From Galerina marginata (lineage: Eukaryota; Basidiomycota; Agaricomycetes; Agaricales; Galerinaceae): 64,000 nucleotides of DNA. Below are positions 1 through 12,069 of the stretch, piece after piece. Position numbers and translations under genes: made by a program. The stretch covers positions 2,604,001 to 2,668,000 of the forward strand of contig JAECYW010000008.1 in the NCBI GenBank assembly GCA_023014335.1, written 5' to 3'. Under the pieces are notes generated by a model. The model saw only the letters and a program-made list of their open reading frames with translations, had not been told where the DNA came from and did not search any database. How positions within the stretch are numbered: position 1 is the first letter of the stretch; each line of letters begins with the position of its first letter.

Positions 1-3000
1 AGCAATAATGTGCAGCTTGAATTCCCTGCGAAACGCGCTCAAAAGCTTCAATAATTCTGACACCACCGTGGTCCAGATTCTCGTCGCTAGTGTCGGTAAG
101 TTTACTCGTTCATTCTTTCAGTTAGCTTTTGACTCATTCATTTCATTTAGTAAAAACCGATGTCTTCCGAGTTGGCATCGAGGAGGTTCTTCGTGAATTC
201 CCCTCGCTTCATGTCAGTCCTTTTCGTCGACAACAAACACCCATCGCAATCCCTTCCGACGGTGGCATCTGGCATGGTTCGCAATGCCCGGGTCAACGTT
301 TCTGGCCCCTCCGGCATCGAAGACCAATTGTTTGACATTGTGTTCTTCTTTAATGTTGTCGATGGCCAAACCGACCCTCAGCGCACCATTGAAACTGCCC
401 ACAGTCTCCTCGTTCCGGGCGGCACTTTCATCCTCACTGAAAGGAACCTCGAGGCATGGGATATGGGATCACTTGGGACGATGTGGTACTGATTCCACCT
501 TCGGTGCTCCTACCAACGGGGAAATCTACCCCCTCGCATCCTACTTGGAATCGATGGCAAAGTTTAACGTCCTCCGGGTTCATAACTCCGAAGATGCCGA
601 TCCTTTCCATTTCTGTGTCGAGAGTCAGAAGAGTGCATGGACTGTCAAGGAAACCCCGGAGTCGCCGCTGTTCGATTCATCAGAGTCCTTCGTTTACGAA
701 TACACCTTCGGCAACGAACTTGACCTGCAGTGGGAACTTTCTGGGCTGAACACTGCCCAAACCCTGGACCTCTGGATTACTGCGACACAAGGGAGGGATG
801 GCAGCGCGGCGCAAGGTCTGGCTCGCGCATTGCGACGAGAATGTATCTCGTGGACAATCAGATTGGTTGTCTTCCCTCCGGAATACGACGACGATATGAG
901 ACAGGACTTCCTCGATCACTTGCCCCTCGAACTTCGATACGAGCAAGATATTATCGTGTCGGCCGGAGATTCTAGCAAGCTCCTTGTGCCTCGCATCGTC
1001 CCAGTTCCGCAAATTGAAGCTGGCATTGTCGAGACAAATCAATCTGCCGACGACCGGAGTGTTCTTCCCCCCCATCATGTCTTGCTGCGACCTCTCTCCT
1101 TTTCGAAACAAGGCGCAGTTTCAGGAATTCTGGCATCCATCGTCGACGGACCATCGTCAGGGTTCCAGGAAGGCGAGATAGTTGTCGGCTTGGTCGATGC
1201 GCCGATCGAGGAACTTATGGTTGTCGACGCCGCCACCTTAACCCGTGTTCCATCAGAGCTTGCGAAGGAAGGCAAGCACGATCCCTGCTCTCATTCCTGG
1301 CTTTGTCACCGCCATTCTAGCTCCAGGTCTGAGCAGCGTTCAGTCGACCTTGTCGTATGAAGCTTTCTCGCGTCCTCCTTACACATGCCGACACTGTGAC
1401 GGGTTTCAATGTGAGCAGCCTAACCACGAAGAACGGCCTGCGGGTCGAGCGCATCGGCCAGCAAACGAGCCTGTATGATCTTGCCAAGCTTTATGGCGAA
1501 CCTTACGACATCATCATATCTGGGTACACCGACCAAGCTTACATCCAGATCTTGCAAACATTATTGGCCCCGCGTCATGGAAGGCTCTTCCTTTGGAACG
1601 ACGATGCGAATGGCTTGCCTGGCATTCTCCGTCGGGATCCATGCTCCATTGCGGATGCCCTCCGACATTCATTCTCTATGATCGACACCGACGTGGAATC
1701 CTTCAAAGTACCAGCCAATGCAACGGCTACGACTCTGGGCCGTGAGGTTTACATCAAACGGCCTGCCGAACTCTCTGACGCAACGTCCTTTGACTCGAAC
1801 AAGACATACATCATCGTTGGGGGTATTGGCACCATCGGGGCGCATTTAGCTCTCTTCATGTATGAGGTAAGTTTTGGCCTAATGCCTTGTCAAGTGATTC
1901 CAGTTAACGCCTTACTGTTTACTCTAGAGAGGCGCAAGGCACATCATTTTAACGTCTCGCTCAGGCAGGAAGAGCCTCGAAGTCAATACTAACGTTGTGG
2001 TCAAGAGGATGTTCGAATATTTGGAACATAAGGACGATCTTCATTTGAGCCTTCTCGCTGTCGATGCTACCGATGCCTCGGCCATGAAAGCAATGTTGAA
2101 CAGCGTTGGTCAATTCAAGGTCGGCGGTTGCATCCTTTTGGCCGCAGTACTCTTAGACGGCATCTTCCGCCACCTACAAGAGAGCGACTTTTCTACCGTG
2201 TTTTCTGCTAAACTCGGCGCTTATGAGATCTTGAAACAAATCTTCGATGTTCGATCCTTGGATTTCATTGTTTCTTTTACTTCGGTGTCCGGCTTATTCG
2301 GGTTTGGAGGACAGACGAATTATGGCGCGTGAGTCCTATTCTTCTTTCTTTTATACATGTTCCTTATTGACTTTCTACCCAGTGCGAACACGGCTTTAGA
2401 AGAGGAGATGTCACGACTTTCCAACGGTTTCTCCTTCGTCTGTCCTGGCATACTCGATTCGACGTTGATGCTTGCCGGTACTGGAGAAGCTAATGAATCG
2501 CGACTGAGCGCTTTGATACCGTGGTCGGTCTCCGCACAAGGTAATGCTTCTACTTATTATTGTCTGTGTGTCCTACTTAATTCGATGGCTTAGATATGAT
2601 TCAATGGTTCGATGACTCCATGTCCCGATTCCAAAGAGGCCAACGTGTGGTTCGCTATCTCCCGGACTTGAACTGGGAAGCTTTGGATAGAACCCAAGGG
2701 ATGCCTCGTCTGGGTCGACACCTCCTGCCGAACGAAACCGTCGAGGCCGCGTCAGATATGGACGACTGCTTCACACATGTCCAAGATCGTGAGGAACGTA
2801 TTGGACATTCCGGAAGCTGATTTCTCGTTCGACGTCCCACTTACAGCCTATGGAATCGATTCCCTTTCCGCAGTCTCGCATCTCCTTCCTCCTTCGGCCT
2901 TTCGTTGAAGTCACACAAATCCAGTTACTCGCCGACCTTTCCCTCAGCGACCTCCTCCGCTCCTCGCAAAGTGACGTTTCGGCACCCACCGAGACTCAGA

Positions 3001-4490
3001 AACGTCCCAAAGCTGCGACAGCCAAGGTCAAAGCCGAACTGATGGGCGAAATGCTTGCGAAGTACAGCCGTGAGATGAACAATAGCACGTCAACAGTGAC
3101 TGTCGAGACCTCGCCACCCTTTACCTCTCATCACCAAGACGTCGTCCTCATTACTGGGACGACCGGTACACTAGGATCAAATATATTGGCTCAACTACTT
3201 CAAAACAATGATATAACTCTCGTATACGCGCTCAATCGATTTGGAAAGAGCAATAATTCGATTATTCAACGTCAGAGATCCATCTTCTCTCGTCAAGGCC
3301 TTCCTTTATCACTTCTCGACTCTCCGAAACTCGTACTCCTGGAGGGCGATCTCGTTGCCGATGACCTTGGCTTGCCGAAGGACGTCTCAAATAAGGTTAG
3401 TCATCATTTGTTTCTTGTCCTCCAAATTGCTGATTTATATTTTTCTAGCTTCTCTCATCTGTCTCACGTATCATCCACAACGGTAAGCACTTTAATTGCT
3501 CTCTCCAGATAAAGATGGGCTCATCTATTTTCAGCCTGGGCCGTCGACTTCGCGACGTCTTTACACGATCACGAAGACTTGATCAAAGGGACCAGAAATT
3601 TGCTCGATTTTGCCAAGCAATCGACGCTCGCTATGAAGCCCACCGTATCCTTCATTAGCACTATCGGTGTTTTCCAGCGTAAGTGAGCAGGTTGCAAGTT
3701 ATGGATAGTAGCTCACATTGCTTCCAGATCCCAAGGACATTTCCGTCATCGAAGCCCCCGAGTCACCAGTCCTGGACCCTAAAGTTTCCGTTCAGACCGG
3801 GTACATCGAATCGAAATGGGTTGCCGAACGACTGTTCCAGCTCGCGTCGGAGAACCATGGACTTCGCACCAATGTTATCCGAGTCGGGCTCTTGAGCGGA
3901 GGTCCCAACGGATGCTGGGATCCTTCTCAGTGGTTCCCTGCTATCGCTCAGTCGGCGACTTATCTAGGGTGTCTGCCTGAAGGAGACGATGTACGTCGTT
4001 TGATGCCTTACTTTCTTGTCCATCATTCTCAACTCTATTTTGCAGCTGATTTCATGGATCCCTGTCGACTTGGCGGCAGCAGCCATCGTCGACATGCGCG
4101 GCACGGAGAACGAGACTCTTCACCTAGTTCATCCCAAACCAGTCCAATGGAACGACATCATGCAGGTGCTCGCCACAACTCTCAACGTTCCTCTCGTTCC
4201 CTACGTGGAGTGGATTGCTCGACTGGAGAGTTCGGCGCACGACGCGGACGAGACTGGACCTGGTGCAGAAAACAGACGCGCGGCGTTGAAGCTCACTCAC
4301 TTCTATCGCATCGGGATTGAATGCTTCTTCGCATAATACGGAGAGCATGGGTCTCCTTCCGAAAGTCGCGACCGACAAGGGTGTGAAGGCTTCGCCGACG
4401 TTGCAAGACGAGACCGTCCAGCCTCTCAACGAGCACGATGTGGAAAAATGGGTCGCCTACTGGAGAGAGATCGGGTTTTTGCCCTCATAA
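1..4490 (+). CDS. Polyketide synthase, C-terminal part (MT-KR-ACP-reductase), 5' truncated
   Basis: This is the 3' part of a reducing polyketide synthase whose start lies outside the window. Domains in order: a C-methyltransferase-like segment (about 150-660, motif LFDIVFFFNVVDG); a degenerate enoyl-reductase/linker stretch (about 1070-1790); a ketoreductase (1801-2600, TYIIVGGIGTIGAHLALF, then VSFTSVSGLFGFGGQTNYGA); a carrier protein with the phosphopantetheine serine in AYGIDSLSA (about 2840); and a terminal thioester reductase (3130-4490) with nucleotide motif GTTGTLGSN and YxxxK motif GYIESKW. Such a reductase would release the chain as an aldehyde or alcohol. Clear introns include 96-150, 1867-1927, 2330-2380 and 3990-4045. 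The frame breaks by single bases near 215, 490, 1265, 1365, 2780, 2880 and 4325, though the protein remains recognisable in the shifted frames. The stop at 4488-4490 follows VAYWREIGFLPS. The product is unknown. Confidence 0.85.
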
Positions 4491-4621
4491 TGGCTACGTA
4501 CGCCTAATTTGCTTTCATAATTGCTTTCGCTTTCGCTTCTGTCGTCGTTTTCTTATCCTCACCCCCGATTAATGTTGATGCCTGAGATTTTAATTCAGAG
4601 CACTACTCGCATACTGGCCTG

Positions 4622-5556
4622 TCATTTGATGTGGAATACGCATTCATAGCATAACATTCGTTCTATATTGTTCTTCGTTTTATTATTATATATATATACA
4701 CACATAGATATGAATTGCAATACAATGAATGACCTTCGTTTAGGTCGTAATATCAACATTGGATACACACTAAGTTTATTTGACAATCGAATTGACACCT
4801 CGGGCTTGAAGTTGGAAATGTCAGGAAATGGACAAAACGTTGTAGAAGATTCGATACCTGATAGGTAGTCCTTTGCGATGCTGATGCTCTGGATTTCATA
4901 ATGAAGAATTGTTCAGAAAAGCAAAGGCGAGTTTTAACTTACAAGCCCTTTCACGATTTCATAGACACTCTTGTCATGATACCGTAGACCTGTTGCAGGG
5001 TCTGTGTATGGGGCCTGGAACGAGGATATCAGAAGGCGTCCTTGTATGAATCTCGGAATATCTCACCTCCAGGCCCGTGATGTCGCAAAGATGCTTATGA
5101 GGGATAACCGACGGTGGTGCGTCGATCGTTGTATCTGCAGGTGATGAACATAATTAGCCAAAGAATTGACGACCAAGTGGACGCTGCTCACAAGTAGGAG
5201 CTTCTTCTGGGATATCTACCGCCGCCTGCGGGTCCGTTTTCATCAACTCCTCTCTTTCAAGGCGTCGCGCCTCTCTTTCCGCCCTCTCCCGTTCGCGTTC
5301 CTGCGCAAGGACGGTCTTGAGGTTTTTGGCTCTCCGATTGACGTTCTTGGTGTAGTGAGGGTTCTTGAACGGTCTGGGTTGGTGTAAGTAGGATAGTTGA
5401 ACGGCTAGCGACTTGTAAAGGTGAATTTTAGTCCATTTACTACCGGAATAAGTTGGTTCGGATGCTCACTGGCGTCGAGGGTGTCGAGGTTCCATCTGAC
5501 GGTGCTTTTTTCTTGAATCCGCCTTTCGGAGGCCTGGAGTTCGCTTGGCTCTGTCA
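4622..5556 (-). CDS. ies6: INO80 chromatin-remodelling complex subunit Ies6 (YL1_C domain)
   Basis: Assembled by hand from short exons. Translation gives RPFKNPHYTKNVNRRAKNLK, the signature of Ies6/INO80C, an Arg/Glu-rich coiled stretch, then the YL1 C-terminal domain: PPSVIPHKHLCDITGLE, APYTDPATGLRYHDKSVYE and IVKGL. Introns are at 5405-5469, 5135-5191, 5015-5066 and 4889-4942, all GT-AG. Ies6 is a small nuclear subunit that binds the actin-related protein Arp5 within the INO80 remodeller (family knowledge). The last exon reads SISIAKDYLSG and then, without a near stop, into AT-rich DNA; family members usually end soon after this motif, so the 3' end (in-frame stop at 4622) is doubtful. The 5' end is also unresolved: no in-frame ATG is seen in the exon around 5470-5545. 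Confidence 0.75.
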
Positions 5557-5794
5557 CTGCAATGCGGTAGAGAATTACAACTCACATTGGCGTTTGTCGA
5601 CGCGCGTAACGAGGAGTTGACGGACTAAGTAAAGCTTGAGGAAGCCAGGAATCTAATTATAACGGCGTCAAAAAGCTCCGTAGGTCATCGCCCCTTCAAG
5701 CCAAACAGGTATTCACAACTCTTAAATTTCAGGAGAGAATCTTCAATCAACGACCATAAATCATCCTCCAAGAGGATAATGGAATAGTATAACC

Positions 5795-8189
5795 TCAGAG
5801 TAAGGACAATTTCTCTAATAGTACCTTTTTCCCCTTCGCCTCACTACTCTCTATCTGCTTCATAACATCAGACCCAAACCAGTCTTTTAACGTCCGTCTT
5901 CCATCAGTAGCCTCTCCACGAATGAGCGCCTCACAAGAGCTCCGAGACGACAAATGCACCATCTCCAAGACACATTGCTACTGTGGGCTCGCGGCCGACG
6001 ACCTGGAGAAATTGTTCGGCGAACGATGAGGAGTCCCATAAAGCGGCAGGAACCCGCTCAATAGTGTTCGAACTGTGGTTGTAGTGTCCACCTTGAGAAG
6101 GGATTTGTACATACGAGATGTTGGTGGAAGGTCGATGGGATGAGGAACAGTTATTGTCGGAGAAGCTAGGTTTTGAAGAAGGACTTGCACAGCGCCAGTC
6201 TTATCTGTGAAAATCAAAAGGTTTAATACCAAACCATTTCAAAAACATGAATCAACGAACCTCCTTCGGCGTACAACATGACCTCAGCGACGACCAAGCA
6301 TCCAGCCGGTTCTCGAATCAAGTTTTCTCCTGACTCTTCTACCCAGCGGATGAGGTCTTCACTTGCTGCCCGCCGCACTTCTTCCTCTCTGCTCGTCGTG
6401 CTTTTCTTGCTCGTCCGCGACCGGATTTCGTCCGTTTCTGACAATGATACAATCATAGCAGGCGTAAAATGTCGTCGTGAGCGAGGCAGCAGGAGGTAAA
6501 GCAGACTGCGACGGCCTTGTGGGCTGGAATGTAGTTTTTGGGCAGGATGCCGTGATTGACGAGACAAGGCTCTTTGCTAGGAGTTTCGTATCACTGGAGA
6601 AAGATAAACACCAGGACGTACTTTGACAAATGGAAAGGACAAACTCGATGACATCCAGTGCCGTAAAGAGAACTAGCTGTGCTTCATCGTCGAGGCACAT
6701 TCGCTCGATATGCGGTTTCAGAATTTTCAAGATTTGTTTTCTGTCCTACACCAATGACATCGTTAAAATTGAGGAACAATGAAGAAATGGCAAGATGACC
6801 AACTTTAGGCAGTGCCCTGGGCGATGAACTTGGCGGACAACTCGACTTCCATCTTTTGTATGGACTATTTCGGCTAGCAACTCCTGACAACTATCAAAAA
6901 GCAAAAAGTTAACTCGGGATCTGGGAACTATGAAGGCACCCGAACCTGTCGAAAATTTCCCGTCTCATCTTTTCTTGGTCGGCTTCTTCAGGGACAGTAT
7001 TGATAGCGGTGAGGTACTCCCATAAAGCACGATGCACGACTGCATGTGTGACGGCACCTTTATCAGAGTTGTTAAAGCTGAGGAGGGGAACGTCAAGGCA
7101 AGGCTAGAAAGATTGAGTTTGAACGTACATCGTCACCAAATTATCTTTGACAGACCCCAATATCCTTCGCCGCCGTTCGTTGTCGGCGCCTTCCAATATC
7201 CCAGTCAGCCCTTTCTTTGCCCGTTCCTTCTCGTCTTCACTCCCCGTCGTCAGAGTGAACATGGAAGCCTCCTTGCCATAGAATTCTCGTAGTAAGATCG
7301 TTCGTTCGTACGCGTTCGCGTATAATTCAAAGGCATCTGCAAGGACGGAGGATGCATCACGATGAAGCAACATCCGTAGGATATGTGATTGGAATTCGAG
7401 GAGGATAGACGTCCGGTGAGTTGGACATAGCTTGATGAGTTTTGTAACTAGGAACTGCAAAGAAATTTGAACAGTCGTGTCATAGACGAAGGGACGAAGT
7501 CGCGAAGCACAGCTAACCTTTGAATATTTATTCTGGGCCAAGTTCTCTGTACTTTCCCTTCAATTCACCTGCGACTTCGTCTCTTCCTTTTGAGTTCCAT
7601 ATTTCACAGCAGTCTGAACGATACGGCTGGCATCGTGCTTGAAGACGATATCGTTCACCTTACCTCGGATAACATCCATGAGAGCCCTGACATGCTTCTG
7701 TCTTTCCGCCGTTGGAATATTTTTCTGTCGCGCAAGCGACCACACTTTTTTGGCAGTCGACCAGTAGTGTCGAGTGCGGTTTGGCATGCACGCCGTTGCT
7801 CCTGCAGAGCCTTCTGGACCTTGTGAGATTCTCGAGCAGCTATTTGATTACAATTTCAGATCAGTTATATTGATTCTTATTTCTGGAAATAAAGACACAC
7901 CATTCGGATCCTTTGGCCTTTGGTCTGGCTTGGAATCGACCTCCATCTTTTGTTCGTCCACTTCATAATCTTCTGCTGCTTCATCTACTTGCTCTTCATC
8001 GAATATAGCATCTTCAGCTTCGCTGTCCGACTCGGATTCCTTTTCTTTGTCCGGGATGGGTTGGGTGATAGGCCGACTTCGTTTCTTGTCCGGTTTTGTG
8101 CTCTCCAGATGAGATTTTTTGGCTTTTGGACCTGCCTGCGTCGGGGCTGTTCTCTTTTTGCTGGTTTTATTGGAAGCCACCATTGGCAT
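5795..8189 (-). CDS. puf6: Pumilio-family ribosome biogenesis protein Puf6 (PUM-HD and CPL)
   Basis: The N-terminal part is Lys/Arg-rich and then acidic (start MPMVASNKTSKKR, later DSDSEAEDAIFDEEQVDEA), typical of a nucleolar factor. It is followed by Puf repeats: VWSLARQKNIPTAERQKHV, DIVFKHDASRIVQTAVKYG, QNKYSKFLVTKLIKLCP, then ALWEYLTAINTVPEEADQEK and a CPL-type C-terminus with LQGRRSLLYLLLPR-like and CLVVAEVMLYAEG motifs. In yeast Puf6 acts in 60S assembly and translational repression of ASH1 mRNA (family knowledge). At least five introns are visible, for example the one after KDPNG near 7848-7900 and the one inside KYSK/FLVT near 7455-7515. The frame is broken by single bases at about eight places (around 7790, 7590, 7550, 6850, 6810, 6530, 6110 and 5935) with the conserved protein continuing each time, so sequence error is more likely than gene death. 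Confidence 0.9.
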
Positions 8190-8940
8190 TGGCGCTGTTG
8201 ACCGACGAGGGCTGAGGCTGTTCTGGCTGTGGTATTCATCGAGATTTCTTGGAATCGACTTTTTCTGGTCACGGTGTGACTTCATCGTGACCTTGCCAAT
8301 GTTGTGACACTCGCTCCTTGCGAAAGCTCTCTGACTGAGTTTTTGTGCTGTCTTGAATCTGGCACAAGTCTGGCGGGTTTCCGAGAAATTTCGAAAAATT
8401 CTCGTCTCTTGAAACAGCGCAGATATTTTATAAAACCCACAGGGAGGCTCTGTGACAACGCGCGGCCCAGTGGGAGGCCGTGGTCCTAGATGACTTGGAA
8501 GCGCTGACGCTGACTCGGATTTCTTGCTCAATGACCGGTACATACTAAAGTAGCGCAGACTTTAGAACCCGTTAATTACTTAGTTCAAGTCCTCGTAAGT
8601 AAAAATGTATAAAATATTTGGACCTGTTCATCTTGACGCACTCAGTCTAGGTTTAAGGTCAGCGTGCAGTCCTTTACAGCATGCGCCGGTCGAAGTCAAC
8701 GGCTGAATTTTATACCTATTATGACACAACCTTCAAGCTGAGTCTTTCTATTATATATGCTTTTTAAAATGAAATTGACCCAGCCAATGTGCTAGTTTGG
8801 TAAATTTGGGAGAGCTGCTGTTGCCTACCGTTGAGCGCTTAAGCCTTAGGAACCTCATACACTTATTTCAAAGGTATAGTTTATATTGCATGTCCGTCGC
8901 CCAGTATCAGACCTAAAACAACCGTTTTTCTTCATTTACC
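8190..8940. other. Intergenic, 5' of puf6 and 3' of the first HAD gene
   Basis: No supported gene. It must hold the puf6 promoter (read leftward) and the 3' end region of the HAD gene. AT-rich stretches are present around 8595-8625 and 8750-8770, but no clear element could be assigned. Confidence 0.5.
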
Positions 8941-10052
8941 CTACTTTACATTACCAGCCGCTAAGATCTCGGCTATCTCTACGAAAGAGTCAACAACATA
9001 GTCCACATCTCCACCCTCCGCCTTGCTTTTCACCTCAGTCACTGCTTCTGCGTCCTCATTGGGGCGGCGGACATATATGGTGCGCAACCCCAGGCTTCCC
9101 GCAGCACGCACGTCGTAGATGTGGGCAGCAACCATTGCACAATTTTCTGGTTGCAAGGAAAGGTGATGAATAGCATCTAGGTAGGCTTTTGGGTTTCTGA
9201 AAGTGGGGTAATTTCAGGTATATAAAAGGGACTGAATGGAAAAGGTCTGACGGTTTAAGACAATCGAAAAGCTCGGGAGAGAATATCATATCCCAAGGGA
9301 GACCGGCAAGTTTCGCCTGTAAAAAAAGTGGGCACTCTTTAAGCTCTTGCGATGAGCAAGTAATCGTTGAGGAGCACTCACCAGGTCTATAAACAAACGA
9401 ACGCTTCCGTTCGCTAATGTCGCGATAATGACATGCTTCTTGAGCGCATGAAGTCCTTCAACGGTATCTGGCCACCCTTAAATTGCCGAATTATTAGCAG
9501 TGGCCTCACCAGGGTTCTAGTACCGATAAGGTACCATTTAGACGATGCCATGCAAGGTTTACATGTTGGCGGGTTGGCTCGTCCCACAAAGGACCGATAT
9601 GTGACCATTTTGGAGATTTTAGGAGCTCGTCGAGGATCTGAGGTATGTGAGCTGACGCTACTCGTCGAAGACGGACAAGTGCTTACTTCTCTGAGGCATA
9701 GTATCGGCATTCTGTGGACCCTGAAGCACCTGCAGCGAGGACGTCGTCTGGGTTAATTAATATAAGAGACGCATTCAGCAAGAGACGACGAGACTTGAGA
9801 TCTCCACCGACATATTCTGCATGTAGCCATTTCGCCACTCTTGCGCAAATTGAACCCAGTCAGTGCCTAAGCCAAGAGATTAGTGGATGTATAGATGGAG
9901 GGGTAACGAGGTGGTCATTAAGATATTGTCTGCACTATACCTGGGTCTATGCCATGTTTCTCACCCAATGCCTCAAGCTCAGCAACGATGCCCGATCTCC
10001 AGTCCACCACCGTTCCAAAAACGTCAAACAACAGAGCTTTGATGGGCTGCAT
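8941..10052 (-). CDS. HAD-superfamily 2-haloacid dehalogenase-like enzyme, copy A
   Basis: The start is chosen at ATG 10052 because it is followed by MQPIKALLFDVFGTVVDWR, HAD motif I with the nucleophilic Asp of the type II haloacid dehalogenase family. Later exons carry FIDLAKLAGLPWDM with FSPELF (motif II/III area) and the C-terminal AMVAAHIYDVRAAGSLGLRT with YVRRPNE, which is characteristic of DehII-type enzymes. These hydrolyse 2-haloacids through an aspartyl ester; many fungal homologues have unknown substrates. The gene is broken by several short introns, for example one of about 74 bp after the EKHGIDPG exon ending at 9938. It lies head-to-tail with copy B (10229-11322), sharing exon order, intron positions and the closing motif. 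The stop is TAA at 8941-8943 after LAAGNVK. Confidence 0.85.
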
Positions 10053-10228
10053 TGGCGTTGATGCTGGCAACGAGGACGACGGTCAAGTATAAGTAATAGT
10101 ACGTACCCAAACAACCTGGGTCACAACCTTTGGCGCCATTTCACTGCCACACTTTGACATTGGCCATACCTCATGACCGAGTTATTATAGTATCACCTGC
10201 CTGTATCAGTTCCGTGTTCCTTGATAAT

Positions 10229-11322
10229 CTATACATCACCCGCCGCTAGAATCTTAGCCAGCTCTGTGAACGAATCAACAACGTAATCCACCTCCCCACC
10301 GTCTGCTTTGCCCTTCACCTCCGGCACTGTCTTCAGCGCTTCTGTATCCTCATCCGGGCGGCGGACATATATGGTGCGTAAGCCGTGGCTGCTCGCGGCA
10401 CGTAGGTCGTAGATATGCGCCGCGACCATTGCACAATTTTCTGGTGGCAAGGAAAGGTGACGAATGGCTTCCAGGTAGGCTTTTGGGTTTCTAAATGTGG
10501 GTTGATCTCAAATTCAAGACGAGGAAAATGGTAGCAAACTGACGGTTTGAAAGTATTAAAAAGCTCGGTAGAGAATACCATATCCCAAGGAAGGCCTGCG
10601 TGTTTCGCCTGAAAAAAAGTGCATCTCTTCAGCTTTTGCTATAAAAAAGTAATTGTCGAGAAGAAGTTTACCATATCAACCAATAAACGAACATTTCCGT
10701 TCGATAATGTTGAGATAATGGTTTGCTTCTTGAGTGCATGTAGCCCTTCAACCGTGTCTGGCCATCCTTGAATTGCCAATCCCAAATGATTAGCATGGCT
10801 TCGTTGAAACTCTAATGGAGGTGAACTACCGTTTAGACGATGCCATGCAAGATTTATATGCTCGCGAGTTGGCTCGTCCCATAAAGGGCCAATATGCGAC
10901 CATTCTGAAGATTTTAAAAGATTGTCGAGGATCTGAGGTTTGTGAGCCTATGGCATCGTCAACGAAAGGAAAGCCGCTTACTTCTCTATGCATGATATCA
11001 ACATTACGGGGCCCTGAACCACCATCAGCGACACGACGTCTGGGTTAATATAGGAGGCGCAGTCAGCAAGCCGATGGCGAGGCTTGAAACGCAGAATCCA
11101 CCGACGTATTCTGCAAATAGCCATTTCGCCACTCTTGTGCAAATTTAACCCAGTCAGTCCCTAAGGTACGAGATTAATGAGGTGTTCATCAAGAATTATC
11201 TAGACCATACCTGAATCTATTCCATGTTTGTCGCCCAATGCCTTGAGCTCGGCGACGACGCTCGATCTCCAATCCACGACGGTTCCGAACACGTCAAACA
11301 ACAGGGCTTTGATAGGCTGCAT
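10229..11322 (-). CDS. HAD-superfamily 2-haloacid dehalogenase-like enzyme, copy B
   Basis: Tandem paralogue of the gene at 8941-10052. The start ATG at 11322 opens the same HAD motif I region. The middle exons read DWVKFAQEWRNGYLQNTSVD, then NVDIMHRE, then ILDNLLKSSEW...GPLWDEPTREHINLAWHRLNG, and GWPDTVEGLHALKKQTIIST with LSNGNVRLLVDM, all hallmarks of type II haloacid dehalogenases (motif II Ser/Thr in STLSNGN). The C-terminus has AMVAAHIYDLRAASSHGLRT. Only about 175 bp separates it from copy A. A single-base frame problem may exist around 10990-11060, where the exon SVDSAFQ is followed by a stop in frame. Its upstream side faces the TPR gene A, so 11323-12069 is a divergent promoter region. 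Confidence 0.85.
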
Positions 11323-12069
11323 TGACGTTGATGCTGGCAATGGGTGCGGCCGTTACGGACAGTGTTACTACCAAAACCTCTGGCCGCCGGCTTTCGCCAT
11401 TTCCCACTGCCACACTCTGGTCCACTGTCCTCATGACCAACTTATTATAATATCGCATTCCGTATCCGAGTCGCTGCCGTATCCTAGACCTCGTTCTCGT
11501 TAACTGAGTGCCCGAGGGAAAACATAGAGAATGCCATTGACACCTATATTTCGAGTCAGGACTACCATATGTTATCTGAAAGTCCTTGAAGCACTTACCT
11601 GGTGGCATTAGAAACTGAAAGATCCTGACTTTTGACTGACTGATGCGCCGTTGCTCACAGCCGTGGAAATAAATTTAATCTCCGCCTGAAATTCAGTTGG
11701 CTTCCACCGACGTTGACCAGCGCTGTTTCGTTTCTTTGACTTTCTGATTCTTAACCACACATTTGACTCTGCAGAACACACTACTCCTCGGTACTCAACC
11801 TCCATCAATATTTCTTGGTGGAACCGAAGCAGATCTTATCTTCATCTTATCAGCTTCACCTAGGATATCAGGACCAGGGTCCAAGTCAGGAGACAAGCTT
11901 AATATAGGCCAAGCCTTAATTACAAGCTGGCAGTGCCATCTACGATCCGATGCCAGAGCCCGACACTGGGCGTGAATAGGGAACACCGCCTTGAACAAGG
12001 CGCATTGCCTAGGCTCTTTTATACCCCACCTCCCTTGCACGCCAGGTTCATCCAGATTATTCCTACGAC
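11323..12069. other. Divergent intergenic region between HAD copy B and TPR gene A
   Basis: About 750 bases with no gene that can be supported. It lies between two genes transcribed away from each other and should contain both promoters. No TATA box or repeat stands out. Confidence 0.5.
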
